Notes: a model not told the origin generated them from the sequence alone. Positions 46,306 to 56,067 are shown, counted from the stretch's first letter. The stretch: 64,000 bases of DNA from Pontixanthobacter aestiaquae (GCF_009827455.1 NZ_WTYZ01000001.1:1745001-1809000); one strand, 5' to 3'. Made by a program: numbers and translations.

Positions 46306-47859
46306 TTAGAAGGCCACCTGCGCGCCAATCAGCGCCACGTCGGTTGCCGCATCGCGATCCGACCACGTTGCACCGCCGGGCAGATTTCCGCCTGACAGGA
46401 AGTTAAGCGGCGCAAATCCGTCCACATGAACCACCTCGCCAAACACGTTGAGATTATCAATCGGGAACCACGACAGACCAAGCACGGCTTGGTTCTGCCT
46501 TTCCCATGGAGCGCCTTCTGCTCCGGCGGTAAATTTCGAGAACTCAGCCGAGAGAGCAAAATTACGGCGCTGCGTAGTTTGGTTCGGCTGACCGAAGGCG
46601 AAACGCGATCCGACTGTGAATGCTTCGGTTTTTTGCGCTTCAAACTGGCTCAGTGGGTTTGTCGGGTCGGGCACTTGGGAACCGGGCCAGACTTTGGTCG
46701 TCCGGGCAAATTCGCCGATAACAGAAAGATCGCCGAAATTGACTTTGCCATATGCGGCCCAAGCCGGAACATTGTCGTCGCACGGATTGAAGTGGAAGAT
46801 CGGATATTGCTGGCAATACGGGCTACCATGTTGGTAGCTGCCACCAGCCATTACCGAGTTACCATTACCCGGCAACGCCAGTGTGTAGCGTCCATCAACT
46901 GCGAAATTGTTGAGCTTGGAAGGCACATTGGTGCCGTTCACGGACGTGTTGGCCGAACGGAACTGTGCTCCGCCCTGGATGGCCATCGCGCGGAGTAACA
47001 GACCGTCTTTCTTCAGGCCGACTTGCGCACCATAGGCGAGGCCGGCAAAGGCGTGCCAATTGGTCGAATTGGTAAAGGGGCTCACGGTATCTTGCAGGCC
47101 GAACGGCGTGTCCATCTTGCCGATCAGGGCATAGACAGGCGACTTTTCGAGATTGCCCAGCATTACCCACCCGCGGCGCAGCTGGATCTGGTTTCGGGTT
47201 AGGGCCGTTATCGTGCCGGGGCCAAAGCTTTGCTGCGGGTCATAGAGCAGCTCTGCATAGGCAGTGACATCGTCGGTGATGCGGGCCGTGACGGCGAGCT
47301 GCGCGGAGTGAAGCACCGCCTCGGTTACACTCTTGCCGATCTGGTTTGCGCTGGTGGGGTTGCGCATCAGATAGCCGAATTTATCAGGAGTGTTGCTGCG
47401 TTGATAGGTCGCGATGGCTGTCGCACTGCCCGACAGCACTACACGGTCGTCGAGCAGCCCTTCGGTAATTGCCTCAAGCTGGACAACCGCTTTGGTGTTG
47501 GTGTTTTCCGCATGATCCAGCATCCGATACGCATAATCCGACGATACACCGACCGTATTTCGGGAGGTTCGCTCTTCGCTGTCTTGCGATCGTGCTGGCG
47601 GGACCGGTGGTAATGGCGGTTGTGCAGCATGTGCCGCGATGGGCACGATAGGAACAACGGGAGTAGCTGGAACGGCGACGGGAACAGTATCGCGCGTCGT
47701 CATCTGCGCTCGCAAAGCGCGATTCTCCGCTTCCACCGCGTTCAGTCGCGCTTCAAGCGCGGCCAATGCTTGCTCGACTTTCTCATCTCCGGCGAAAGCG
47801 GGGTCTCCGCCGCCGATTAGAAGCGCTGCAGCTGCAACTGTTGAAAGGACAAACTTCAT
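46306..47859 (-). CDS. Outer-membrane porin-like beta-barrel with N-terminal coiled coil
   Basis: The 517-residue protein has a signal peptide (MKFVLSTVAAAALLIGGGDPAFA), then a heptad-rich coiled coil (EQALAALEARLNAVEAENRALRAQ), a Pro-rich linker and a long region of alternating strands ending in AQVAF, with a C-terminal aromatic residue as in outer-membrane barrels. The middle part (GNLEKSPVYALIGKMDTPFG) recalls DcaP-like or LbtU-type porins that bind peptidoglycan through the coiled coil. The transported substrate is unknown. The start at 47859 yields the best signal peptide. It is convergent with recG. Confidence 0.75.
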   Translation of the reverse strand: MKFVLSTVAAAALLIGGGDPAFAGDEKVEQALAALEARLNAVEAENRALRAQMTTRDTVPVAVPATPVVPIVPIAAHAAQPPLPPVPPARSQDSEERTSRNTVGVSSDYAYRMLDHAENTNTKAVVQLEAITEGLLDDRVVLSGSATAIATYQRSNTPDKFGYLMRNPTSANQIGKSVTEAVLHSAQLAVTARITDDVTAYAELLYDPQQSFGPGTITALTRNQIQLRRGWVMLGNLEKSPVYALIGKMDTPFGLQDTVSPFTNSTNWHAFAGLAYGAQVGLKKDGLLLRAMAIQGGAQFRSANTSVNGTNVPSKLNNFAVDGRYTLALPGNGNSVMAGGSYQHGSPYCQQYPIFHFNPCDDNVPAWAAYGKVNFGDLSVIGEFARTTKVWPGSQVPDPTNPLSQFEAQKTEAFTVGSRFAFGQPNQTTQRRNFALSAEFSKFTAGAEGAPWERQNQAVLGLSWFPIDNLNVFGEVVHVDGFAPLNFLSGGNLPGGATWSDRDAATDVALIGAQVAF

Positions 47860-47937
47860 CGGGGAATGCTCCAAAAATAGGTTCAGAGCACGCATTAACT
47901 ACGATGTTTTCAAAAGCCGTTAACGAAACGCCCCGAA

Positions 47938-48408
47938 TTATCGATTTGTCAACCTTGCGACCACGGCCTGTACCGCCATCCAGACATCTTCCCAAGTGTA
48001 GGTGAAATTCTCTTCACCGCCATAATAGGGATCGGCAATCTCTTCTCCCTCGCGGCCAGGAACCGTATCCATCAGTAGCGCTATTTCTGCTGCTGAGCCG
48101 GAAGGCGCCACTGCGCGAATATTCCGCAGATTAGAGTGATCCATTGCGTAAATATGGCTGAACCGCGCGAAATCATCCTGATCGAGCTGACGTCCCTGAT
48201 AATGGGAGATATCGATCCCGTGTTGTGCCGCCGTGGCGATACTGCGCGGATCGGGCGGGGACCCTATATGATAGGCAGCGGTGCCGGCGGAGTCCGCCGC
48301 GAAATCCAGCCCCGCCTCTTCTGCTGCTTTGCGAAAGGCCGCTTCTGCCAAGGGAGAACGGCAAATATTACCAAGGCATACGAACAGAATGGCTGGTTTG
48401 GTTGCCAT
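47938..48408 (-). CDS. Low-molecular-weight protein-tyrosine phosphatase
   Basis: A 156-residue enzyme with the P-loop FVCLGNICRSPLAEAAF at residues 9-25, in which Cys is the nucleophile and Arg binds phosphate, and the general-acid motif EEIADPYYGG near residue 130. Family members dephosphorylate phosphotyrosine proteins; the eukaryotic-like subclass rather than the Wzb exopolysaccharide class is suggested by the DPYY loop. Targets are unknown. The gene is single and transcribed with the ABC1 kinase gene nine bases upstream. Confidence 0.9.
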   Translation of the reverse strand: MATKPAILFVCLGNICRSPLAEAAFRKAAEEAGLDFAADSAGTAAYHIGSPPDPRSIATAAQHGIDISHYQGRQLDQDDFARFSHIYAMDHSNLRNIRAVAPSGSAAEIALLMDTVPGREGEEIADPYYGGEENFTYTWEDVWMAVQAVVARLTNR

Positions 48409-48417
48409 GGCCGCGTG

Positions 48418-49764
48418 CTAGCCTTGTGTCTCGCGATTCGCATCCAAAGCACTGGCCACGATATCGCGCACGGGTACAACTGCTTTCAATCGCGCGCCGA
48501 GCATTGCTGTGCCGCTGATTTTACGCTGCACAAACAGCGTTTCAACAGGGGGCATATGCCAAGCATCGCGGTCTGCAGCAATTTGCATACCTTTGTCAGT
48601 TAGCACTTTCACGAATGCCCGGTCACCGAAGTCGAAGGGTCCGTCTGCACCGAATTTGTCGAGAATAATCTGCGTCATGAATCGGACGCTGTCCTCGTAT
48701 CGTTCCACCGCCAATGGCTTGATGAAGCCAGCTGATATTGATGCCGCAATCACGCCGTCCATATCATCCGCCAATCCGGCCCTGAGCAAATTGCGATAGG
48801 AGCTTTGCACATCAGCATCGATCTCCCGCGTCGCACCGAAATCGAGTAGCACGATTTTGCCGCTCTCCGGTTGATAGAGGAAGTTGGCAAAGTTCGGGTC
48901 AGTCTGCATCACGCCGAATTCGAACAATTCGCGCGCGACCAACGTAACGACCCGTTCGGCCACCTCGTTTCGCAATTCTTGGCTTTCAGTCTCAACGCTC
49001 TCAATCGGAACGCCCGGAACATAAGTCATCGCGATAATGCGGTCTCTGGTCAGCTCCTCGTCAAGCTCCGGCACGATGAACCTGTCATCATCCGCTAGCA
49101 GCTGTGCGTAACGCTGCATTTGCGCACCCTCGCGCACGTAATCTGCTTCCTCGTGCAACTGCGCTTTGGCAGCTACCAGCATGGGATTGAGATCGAGATG
49201 ATCGGGAACCATGTTGGATATTCGCAGCAGCGTTGCAACATTGTCGACATCGGAATCGATGCTTTCACGGACGCCGGGGTATTGGACTTTAATTGCAAGA
49301 GTGCGGCCATCATGCGTCACAGCTTTATGAACTTGCCCGATCGAGGCGGCAGCAATCGGTCGAACCTGAAATTCCGCGAATTTCGAACGCCAATTTTCGC
49401 CCCATTCGGCTTTAAGGACTTGCTGCAACTGACGTGGTGGCATGAAGTTGGCATTGTCGCGCAAAGTGGAGAGAATGCCGGAAAGTTCAGGTGGCAGCAG
49501 ATCACCCGCATCCATGGAGATCATCTGGCCAAGCTTCATCGCAGCACCGCGCAAATGTGACAGCCGGTCGGCCAACCGCATCGCATTGCCGGGGGTAAGC
49601 ATCATGTCCTGTAATTTTGGCAATTCGCCCGTCGCTAACCGCCGAGCACCTTCTGCCAACATTCCACCAGCAATCCCTCCAGCCAGGCGGCCAAATCCGG
49701 ATAAGCGGCCAAAGCGCGAACTGGGAACCGCGCGGTGGCGTCCGGGTTTGTTGGAGTCTGACAT
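48418..49764 (-). CDS. ABC1/UbiB (COQ8)-family atypical kinase
   Basis: A 448-residue protein with the ABC1 hallmarks: the KxGQ element AAMKLGQMISMD near residue 80, the alanine-rich loop AAASIGQVHKAV, IKVQYPG with the ATP-binding Lys, DPNFANFLY and IVLLDFGATREID with the metal-binding Asp. COQ8/UbiB proteins support ubiquinone synthesis, probably through ATPase activity on lipid intermediates. This member lacks the C-terminal membrane helices of E. coli UbiB, so it may be a second paralogue rather than UbiB itself. The ATG at 49764 (MSDSNKPGRH) is chosen on the basis of the short basic lead before the domain. Confidence 0.83.
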   Translation of the reverse strand: MSDSNKPGRHRAVPSSRFGRLSGFGRLAGGIAGGMLAEGARRLATGELPKLQDMMLTPGNAMRLADRLSHLRGAAMKLGQMISMDAGDLLPPELSGILSTLRDNANFMPPRQLQQVLKAEWGENWRSKFAEFQVRPIAAASIGQVHKAVTHDGRTLAIKVQYPGVRESIDSDVDNVATLLRISNMVPDHLDLNPMLVAAKAQLHEEADYVREGAQMQRYAQLLADDDRFIVPELDEELTRDRIIAMTYVPGVPIESVETESQELRNEVAERVVTLVARELFEFGVMQTDPNFANFLYQPESGKIVLLDFGATREIDADVQSSYRNLLRAGLADDMDGVIAASISAGFIKPLAVERYEDSVRFMTQIILDKFGADGPFDFGDRAFVKVLTDKGMQIAADRDAWHMPPVETLFVQRKISGTAMLGARLKAVVPVRDIVASALDANRETQG

Positions 49765-49814
49765 TGAAATTATATGGGCCCTGGAATTGCGCGGGCAAGA
49801 GAGCGCCACTTGTT

Positions 49815-50264
49815 ATGGATAATGACCGATCTCCCCAATCGTTCCGCACCGCATTGGCGTTGGGGTATGCCGGATTGCTGCCGCAAGCCGCAGCATTGCT
49901 GCTTGCCGTCCAAGGCGGCACCTGGCGTGAAATCGCTCTGAGCGGCGGGTATTTTTATGCCGCATTGATTTTCAGTTTTCTTGGCGGAGTTTGGTGGGGC
50001 CAAGCACTCAGCAATGGCAAAGCGCCACGTTGGATATATGCGGCAGCGGTATTGCCAAGCCTTCTGGCTCTGGCGCTTAGCTTGCTTGCGCTATCGGAGG
50101 CTTTTCCGAGTCATAGCGCGTTTGTTGCTTTGGGGGCGTTAATCGCTGGTTCGCCCTTGGTCGATCGCGCGATTGGTAAAGGCGGCGCGCAATGGATGCG
50201 CTTGCGCTGGCACTTGTCGCTTGGTCTCGGCGTACTGACTCTGGCTTTGGCGTTTTGGGCGTAA
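49815..50264 (+). CDS. DUF3429 membrane protein
   Basis: A 149-residue protein with about five hydrophobic helices, beginning MDNDRSPQSFRTALALGYAGLLPQA. The segment YFYAALIFSFLGGVWWGQAL is the recognisable DUF3429 core. Function is unknown; family members are small inner-membrane proteins, also found in mitochondria of fungi. The start lies 50 bases from the divergent ABC1 kinase start, so the two may share a promoter region. The preceding longer frame overlaps that kinase gene antisense and is not used. Confidence 0.75.
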   Translation: MDNDRSPQSFRTALALGYAGLLPQAAALLLAVQGGTWREIALSGGYFYAALIFSFLGGVWWGQALSNGKAPRWIYAAAVLPSLLALALSLLALSEAFPSHSAFVALGALIAGSPLVDRAIGKGGAQWMRLRWHLSLGLGVLTLALAFWA

Positions 50265-50303
50265 ATTGTAGGACAATTGACCGAGAACCGTAGGCTCTGA
50301 TCG

Positions 50304-51251
50304 TTACTTGACCAGATCGTGCGCGCCTTTCGCTATGCCGCCGTTGGAATGCGCAACGCCGGGAATGACACGGTAAGTCCAGTTAAACTCGGCATCCATT
50401 TCTTCGGCTAGCGCTTTGGCGGAACTAAAGTAGCTTAGCCCGCGCGCGAACCTGTGCGGCCCCTGCGCCATTGCGTCCTTGGTGCGGCGAAGGCTGTCAT
50501 GCTTTGTATCGGTATCCTGATCCCCCAGCAGCACGACGACATCCTTGGCCAGCAACACTTTGATTTCGTCATCGGTCACACCAAGCCCGCCTAGTCCGTA
50601 GGGAAACGCGATCTCCCGGTCGGGCACAGTGTACCAACCCGCATTCGCTACAAGATAGCGGCTCACCCGGGCATCCGGCTTGGCGAATAGAAAACGATGC
50701 ACGAACTGTGACCCGGCGGAATGGCCGTATAGCGTATAGTTAGTCTGTGAACCGCCCATGCTAGCCACAACGCGGTCGAAAATCGGTTCAATTGCTGAAA
50801 AGGACCAGATGTCCTCCGGGTTCACTTTCTTGCCGCCTTTGGTCCAGATATTGCCCAGATTATAGGAACGCGAGCCGGGAAAATTGCCTTTGGCGAATTC
50901 CGGGGCGATGATGATGAAGCCGTCTTCATCCGCGAACTGAACCCATTCTTCCAGATAGCGGCGCGGATCGCGCTTTGCGCCGTGTAGCACGAACATGATT
51001 GGCGCTGTCTTTCGGTCGGCACCCTTTGGAATATACGCCCATATCGGAAGGTCAGGGCCATCCCACGCGTCGAATAGAAAACGGCTTCTCCCCTCAGCCA
51101 GTATTTTCGAAGACCAGACGCGCATATCCGGCGCGCTTTTGACGCTGGCAGATTCCTGAGCGCTTGCGGGAGCCGGCCAAACGCCAGCCAGCACTGCTGC
51201 GGATAGCAGCAATGCTATGGTTGCTAATCTGTGGTGCAAACGTGCCAACAT
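50304..51251 (-). CDS. Secreted alpha/beta-hydrolase (esterase/depolymerase-like)
   Basis: The 315-residue protein starts with a signal peptide (to APASAQES). The alpha/beta-hydrolase fold is shown by IMFVLHGAKRDPRRY for the oxyanion region, the nucleophile elbow YGHSAGSQFVHRFLF with S178, a probable Asp in LLGDQDTDTKHDS and the catalytic His in PGVAHSNGG. The order and spacing resemble the polyhydroxybutyrate depolymerase/feruloyl esterase group. The periplasmic or extracellular substrate is unknown. It is convergent with the DUF3429 gene and divergent from thyA. Confidence 0.8.
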   Translation of the reverse strand: MLARLHHRLATIALLLSAAVLAGVWPAPASAQESASVKSAPDMRVWSSKILAEGRSRFLFDAWDGPDLPIWAYIPKGADRKTAPIMFVLHGAKRDPRRYLEEWVQFADEDGFIIIAPEFAKGNFPGSRSYNLGNIWTKGGKKVNPEDIWSFSAIEPIFDRVVASMGGSQTNYTLYGHSAGSQFVHRFLFAKPDARVSRYLVANAGWYTVPDREIAFPYGLGGLGVTDDEIKVLLAKDVVVLLGDQDTDTKHDSLRRTKDAMAQGPHRFARGLSYFSSAKALAEEMDAEFNWTYRVIPGVAHSNGGIAKGAHDLVK

Positions 51252-51364
51252 ATTTTCTCCTGCGTGTGAGTTACCACATGCTTCTTATATTCTGCTAGCG
51301 ACACTCTGGAGTGCGCGTCGTTGGCGGGGTGACAAGCGGCGAACCATGAGGCTAGGAGAGCCGC

Positions 51365-52318
51365 ATGGCCACCGCAGCGTCCACGACCGATTCTTCCGCC
51401 CGCCACCCCGAATGGCAATATCTCGATTTGATGCGGGAAATTTGGGAGAACGGCAGCGAGCGGCGCGATCGTACAGGGGTAGGGACCCGTTCAGTTTTCG
51501 GGACAATGCTGCGCTTTGATCTGGTCAATGGACGGATGCCGCTGCTGACGACAAAGCGCGTTTACTGGAAAACTGCTACGCGCGAGATGCTGTGGTTCCT
51601 CACCGGCGACACCAATATCCGCGAATTGTGCAAACAGAACGTACAGATTTGGACCGACTGGCCGCTCGATAAATATCGCCGCGAGACTGGCGAAGAGATT
51701 TCGCGCGATGATTTTTCCAAGCGCATTGTCGAAGAAGAACCGTTTGCAGCGCGTTGGGGTGAGTTAGGGCCCGTTTACGGCAAGCAGTGGGTCGATTGGC
51801 CGACCTATCAGTATCAGCCGGACGGCTCATACCGAAGGGGCCCTGGGATCAATCAGGTCGCGGAGGTTGTCGACTCGCTCCGCAACAACCCGGGCAGCCG
51901 GCGGCATATTATCGAGGGGTGGAATGTTGCTCAGCTTGACGGGATGGCTCTGCCGCCGTGCCACAAGACCTATCAGTTCCATGTTGCCGATGGGCGCCTG
52001 AATTGTGCGCTCTACCAGCGTAGTTGCGACGTGGCGCTGGGATTGCCGTTCAACCTTTGGTCGGCGGCGCTTTTGCAGCGGATGATCGCCCAGCAGACCG
52101 ATTTGGAGCCGGGCGAGTTTGTGTGGATGGGCGGGGATACGCATCTCTACCTCAACCACACCGATCTGGTGGAGCAACAGTTGGCGCGCGAGCCCGTTGG
52201 TAAGCCGACACTGACAATTGCGCGTGAGCCCGACACAATATTCGACTATGCAATTGATGATTTCGTGGTTGAAAATTACGAACCACAGGGCGCTCTCAAG
52301 GCACCTATTGCGGTATAG
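51365..52318 (+). CDS. thyA: Thymidylate synthase
   Basis: The 317-residue enzyme has the folate- and dUMP-binding motifs RTGVGTRSVFGTMLRFD and the catalytic Cys in LPPCHKTYQFHVADG, followed by YQRSCDVALGLPFN. It methylates dUMP to dTMP with methylene-tetrahydrofolate. The sequence carries the longer insert near residues 90-130 seen in many proteobacteria. The start at 51365 has AGGAGAG seven bases upstream. The dihydrofolate reductase gene is not adjacent. Confidence 0.97.
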   Translation: MATAASTTDSSARHPEWQYLDLMREIWENGSERRDRTGVGTRSVFGTMLRFDLVNGRMPLLTTKRVYWKTATREMLWFLTGDTNIRELCKQNVQIWTDWPLDKYRRETGEEISRDDFSKRIVEEEPFAARWGELGPVYGKQWVDWPTYQYQPDGSYRRGPGINQVAEVVDSLRNNPGSRRHIIEGWNVAQLDGMALPPCHKTYQFHVADGRLNCALYQRSCDVALGLPFNLWSAALLQRMIAQQTDLEPGEFVWMGGDTHLYLNHTDLVEQQLAREPVGKPTLTIAREPDTIFDYAIDDFVVENYEPQGALKAPIAV

Positions 52319-52423
52319 CATGCGCGGCTCGCTACGCTTGACCGCGATTGCTCTGTGAAATAAAATAACGCAGTTACGTAAGATTGCGTCTTGCATTGCC
52401 GAGGCACATTGGGAGAGCAGTTT

Positions 52424-53728
52424 ATGGCCGAGCGGCCCAAGGGATCAGCGGAGCAGGGGGCGAACAAGCCCGCTCTGTCGCTGCACGTTCCCGAACCCAC
52501 CTATCGCCCCGGTGATCCGGTCGATTTTGCGCATATCACTGTGCCCGATGCCGGGAAGCAGGCGCGGCCCGATGAAACCTGCGATGCGATCGAGACATCC
52601 GATCTGTGCTACGATCTGGTGCGCGTGCTGGGCAATGACAACAAAGCGCATGGTCCGTGGGATCCAAAGCTTGATCCCGATACGCTGCGCACGATGCTCG
52701 GCCATTTCGCGATGGTCCGGGCTTTCGATGAACGGATGTTCCGCGGTCAGCGCCAAGGCAAGACCAGCTTTTATATGAAGTGCACCGGTGAGGAGGCGAC
52801 CTCCATCTCGGCCGCTATGGCACTTGCCAGCGACGATATGGTTTTCCCGTCCTATCGCCAGCAGGGTATCCTGATTGCGCGCGGCTATCCGTTGATCGAG
52901 ATGATCAACCAAATCTACTCGAACAGGGGTGACAAGCTGAAAGGCCGCCAACTGCCGATCATGTATTCGAGCCGAGAGCACTCGTTCTTCTCGATCTCGG
53001 GGAACCTCGCGACGCAGACACCGCAAGCTGTGGGCTGGGCGATGGCCAGCGCGATCAAAGGCGACAGCCGGATCGCCGCGACGTGGGTGGGCGAGGGCTC
53101 GACCGCGGAAGGAGACTTCCACGCAGCCTGCACCTTCGCCACCGTCTATAATGCACCGGTTATCCTCAATGTTATCAACAACCAGTGGGCGATCAGCAGC
53201 TTTTCTGGTTTTGCCGGTGCCGAAAGAACGACTTTCGCCGCCCGCGCGTTGGGTTATGGTCTCGCCGGACTGCGCATTGATGGCAACGATCCGCTTGCCG
53301 TGTACGCGGCCGAGAAATGGGCCGCGGACCGTGCACGTGCAAATGCCGGTCCGACTTTGATCGAGCATTTCACATATCGCGCAGAGGGACACTCCACGTC
53401 GGACGATCCAAGCGGGTACCGTTCGGCGCAGGAGCGCGAGGAATGGCCGCTGGGCGATCCGGTCACACGCTTGAAGAACCACCTGATCGAACTCGGCGAG
53501 TGGGACGAAGACCGTCAGGCTGCGATGGACCTGAAATGCGCAGAAGAAGTGAAGGCGGCGACCAAAGAAGCCGAGAAAAACGGCATCCTCGGGCACGGCC
53601 TGCACCATCCTTTCGCGACAATGTTCGAGGACGTGTACGAAGATCTGCCGTGGCATCTCAAAGAACAAAGCGAGCAGGCGATCCGCGAACGAGAGACCAA
53701 GTTTCCGGAAGGGAGGCCCGGCTCGTGA
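52424..53728 (+). CDS. bkdA1: Branched-chain alpha-keto acid dehydrogenase E1 alpha
   Basis: The 434-residue subunit carries the TPP-binding motif WVGEGSTAEGDFHAACTFA and NNQWAISSFSG, plus the phosphorylation-loop-like HSTSDDPSGYR. The region FYMKCTGEEATSISAAMAL also matches E1 alpha of the branched-chain complex rather than pyruvate dehydrogenase. An N-terminal extension of about 70 residues precedes the core, as in bacterial Bkd proteins. GGGAGAG lies before the ATG at 52424. The beta subunit gene overlaps by four bases. The complex oxidises the keto acids of Val, Leu and Ile. Confidence 0.92.
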   Translation: MAERPKGSAEQGANKPALSLHVPEPTYRPGDPVDFAHITVPDAGKQARPDETCDAIETSDLCYDLVRVLGNDNKAHGPWDPKLDPDTLRTMLGHFAMVRAFDERMFRGQRQGKTSFYMKCTGEEATSISAAMALASDDMVFPSYRQQGILIARGYPLIEMINQIYSNRGDKLKGRQLPIMYSSREHSFFSISGNLATQTPQAVGWAMASAIKGDSRIAATWVGEGSTAEGDFHAACTFATVYNAPVILNVINNQWAISSFSGFAGAERTTFAARALGYGLAGLRIDGNDPLAVYAAEKWAADRARANAGPTLIEHFTYRAEGHSTSDDPSGYRSAQEREEWPLGDPVTRLKNHLIELGEWDEDRQAAMDLKCAEEVKAATKEAEKNGILGHGLHHPFATMFEDVYEDLPWHLKEQSEQAIRERETKFPEGRPGS

Positions 53729-54786
53729 GCACCGAAACACAAAATCCGGCCGAGACAGAGGCGGGAACCGGCGAACGGCGTCTCAACATGATCGAAGCGA
53801 TCAACGAAGCGCTCGATCTGAAGATGGCTGAAGATCCCGATATTATCGTCATGGGCGAAGATGTCGGCTATTTCGGCGGCGTATTCCGCGCGACGGCTGG
53901 CCTGCAGGAAAAGCACGGCAAAAATCGCGTGTTCGATACGCCCATTTCCGAATGCGGGATCATCGGTGCTGCGGTGGGGATGGGGGCATACGGCCTGCGT
54001 CCGGTGCCCGAAATCCAGTTTGCCGATTATATTTATCCCGGTTTGGACCAACTGATTTCAGAGGCCGCCCGGCTGCGCTATCGGTCCGCCAATGACTATA
54101 TCGCGCCGATGACCGTCCGTTCACCCTTTGGTGGCGGAATTTTCGGCGGGCAAACACATAGCCAGAGCCCGGAAGCGCTGTTCGCGCATGTTGCCGGCCT
54201 CAAAACGGTTATTCCGGCCACCCCCTATGATGCCAAAGGGCTGCTAATTGCGGCAATCGAAGACAATGATCCGGTGATCTTCTTCGAGCCCAAGCGGATC
54301 TACAATGCTCCGTTCACAGGCTATTACGACAAGCCGGTCGAGCCATGGAAGAAGCACCGCGACAGCGTCGTTCCCGAAGGCAAATATTCGATTCCTCTCG
54401 GCAAGGCGCGGATCGCTATGGAGGGCGATGCGCTGACTGTGCTTGCCTATGGCACCATGGTTCATGTCACCGAGGCGGTGTGCCTCGAGAAGGGCATTGA
54501 TGCGGAGATCATCGATCTGCGCACCATCGTTCCGCTTGATATCGAAGCGATTGAAGCCTCTGTCGAGAAAACCGGAAAATGCCTGATCGTCCATGAAGCA
54601 ACGCGAACCGCAGGCTTTGGCGCGGAACTATCGGCGCTGGTGACCGAACGCTGCTTCTATCACCTCGAAGCGCCGGTCGAGCGCGTAACCGGCTTCGACA
54701 CACCCTATCCGCACAGCCTTGAATGGGCGTATTTCCCCGGTCCTGTCCGTATTGGCGAGGCCCTCGACAAGTTGATGAGCGAGTAA
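53725..54786 (+). CDS. bkdA2: Branched-chain alpha-keto acid dehydrogenase E1 beta
   Basis: The 353-residue subunit begins with GTG 53725 inside the E1 alpha stop (GTGA) and has GGGAGG before it. The transketolase-like beta fold shows IVMGEDVGYFGGVFRATAGL, the GAAVGMGAYGLRPVPEIQFADYIYPG core and a C-terminal domain with LIVHEATRTAGFGAELSA. It pairs with E1 alpha to form the decarboxylating heterotetramer. A longer open frame upstream overlaps E1 alpha and is not used. It is the second gene of the bkd operon, five bases before E2. Confidence 0.94.
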   Translation: MSTETQNPAETEAGTGERRLNMIEAINEALDLKMAEDPDIIVMGEDVGYFGGVFRATAGLQEKHGKNRVFDTPISECGIIGAAVGMGAYGLRPVPEIQFADYIYPGLDQLISEAARLRYRSANDYIAPMTVRSPFGGGIFGGQTHSQSPEALFAHVAGLKTVIPATPYDAKGLLIAAIEDNDPVIFFEPKRIYNAPFTGYYDKPVEPWKKHRDSVVPEGKYSIPLGKARIAMEGDALTVLAYGTMVHVTEAVCLEKGIDAEIIDLRTIVPLDIEAIEASVEKTGKCLIVHEATRTAGFGAELSALVTERCFYHLEAPVERVTGFDTPYPHSLEWAYFPGPVRIGEALDKLMSE

Positions 54787-54790
54787 CGCT

Positions 54791-56065
54791 ATGAGCCGTT
54801 TCACATTCAATATGCCCGACATTGGCGAGGGTATCGCCGAAGCCGAAATAGTGGCGTGGCACGTCAAAGTTGGCGACACGGTCGAGGAAGACCAGGAAAT
54901 CGTCGACATGATGACCGACAAGGCCACCGTGCCGATGGAAAGCCCGGTCAACGGCAAAATTGTCGAGGTCGCTGGCGCAGAAGGCGATATGGTTTCGATT
55001 GGCGCGATGTTGGTCGTCGTCGAGGTCGAAGGCGATATTCCTGACGATGTGATCGAGGAAAACGAGGCTGCTGCGGAAATGGCGCCAGAACTCGCGGACG
55101 AGCGCGAGGAAAAGGCGCCTGAGCCCGAACCGGCTCCAGCACCACCACCACCACCAGCTCCTGCACCCGCTCCAGTAAATGCCAAGCCGGCGGCGAAAGT
55201 TCTGGCAAGCCCGGCTGTTCGCAAGCGCGCGAAAGAAATGGGCATCGATCTCGCTGAAGTGAAACCGGCGGAAGATGGCCGTGTCCGTCACGCTGACCTT
55301 GATGCATTCCTGTCTTACAACGCTGGAAGCGGCTTTTCCCCCGCAGGCGGCAAGCGCGATGACGAGCCGATTAAAGTTATCGGTTTGCGCAAACGTATTG
55401 CCCAGAATATGGCGGCGTCAAAGCGCAACATTCCGCACTTCTCTTACGTTGAAGAGGTCGATGTTACCGACCTTGAGGAAATGCGCGCCGATCTCAACGC
55501 CAATCGCGGCGATAAACCCAAATTGACGATGATGCCTCTGGTGATAACCGCAATTTGCAAGCTGATTCCGCAATTTCCGATGATTAATGCGCGCTATGAT
55601 GACGAAGAGAATATCGTCACCCGCCATGGAGCAGTGCATCTGGGCATGGCGACGCAGACCGATGGGGGATTGATGGTCCCGGTCATTCGCGATGCCCAGT
55701 CGAAAAACCTTTGGCAGCTGGCGCGCGAAATTGGCCGCTTGGCTGGTGCTGCACGCGATGGCTCGGCGAAATCGGAAGAGCTGTCCGGCTCAACACTGAC
55801 TTTGACTTCGCTCGGCCCGTTGGGCGGTGTTGCGACAACGCCAGTTATCAATCGTCCGGAAGTCGCGATTATCGGTCCGAACCGGATTATCGAGCGCCCG
55901 ATGTATGTGAGCGATGGCAATGGCGGGGAGCGGATCGAGAAGCGCAAGCTGATGAATATTTCGATCAGCTGTGATCACCGTGTCGTCGATGGCTATGACG
56001 CAGCGAGCTTTATCCAAGAGTTCAAGAAGCTGGTCGAAACCCCGGTGCTGTTGTTGACCGACTGA
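54791..56065 (+). CDS. bkdB: Branched-chain alpha-keto acid dehydrogenase E2 (lipoyl acyltransferase)
   Basis: The 424-residue E2 has one lipoyl domain (residues 1-80) with the lipoyl Lys in DMMTDKATVPMESP, an Ala/Pro-rich linker, a peripheral subunit-binding domain (SPAVRKRAKEMGIDLAEV) and the acyltransferase domain, ending with the catalytic SCDHRVVDGYDAASF. It transfers the branched acyl group to CoA. The E3 gene (lipoamide dehydrogenase) is not in the cluster, so E3 is presumably shared with other complexes. The unrelated gene at 56068 is convergent, two bases away. Confidence 0.94.
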   Translation: MSRFTFNMPDIGEGIAEAEIVAWHVKVGDTVEEDQEIVDMMTDKATVPMESPVNGKIVEVAGAEGDMVSIGAMLVVVEVEGDIPDDVIEENEAAAEMAPELADEREEKAPEPEPAPAPPPPPAPAPAPVNAKPAAKVLASPAVRKRAKEMGIDLAEVKPAEDGRVRHADLDAFLSYNAGSGFSPAGGKRDDEPIKVIGLRKRIAQNMAASKRNIPHFSYVEEVDVTDLEEMRADLNANRGDKPKLTMMPLVITAICKLIPQFPMINARYDDEENIVTRHGAVHLGMATQTDGGLMVPVIRDAQSKNLWQLAREIGRLAGAARDGSAKSEELSGSTLTLTSLGPLGGVATTPVINRPEVAIIGPNRIIERPMYVSDGNGGERIEKRKLMNISISCDHRVVDGYDAASFIQEFKKLVETPVLLLTD

Positions 56066-56067
56066 TT

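Noticed and set aside
52445..53740. 431-codon open frame antisense to E1 alpha
   Set aside because: It fully overlaps bkdA1 in antisense, without domain, signal or ribosome site.
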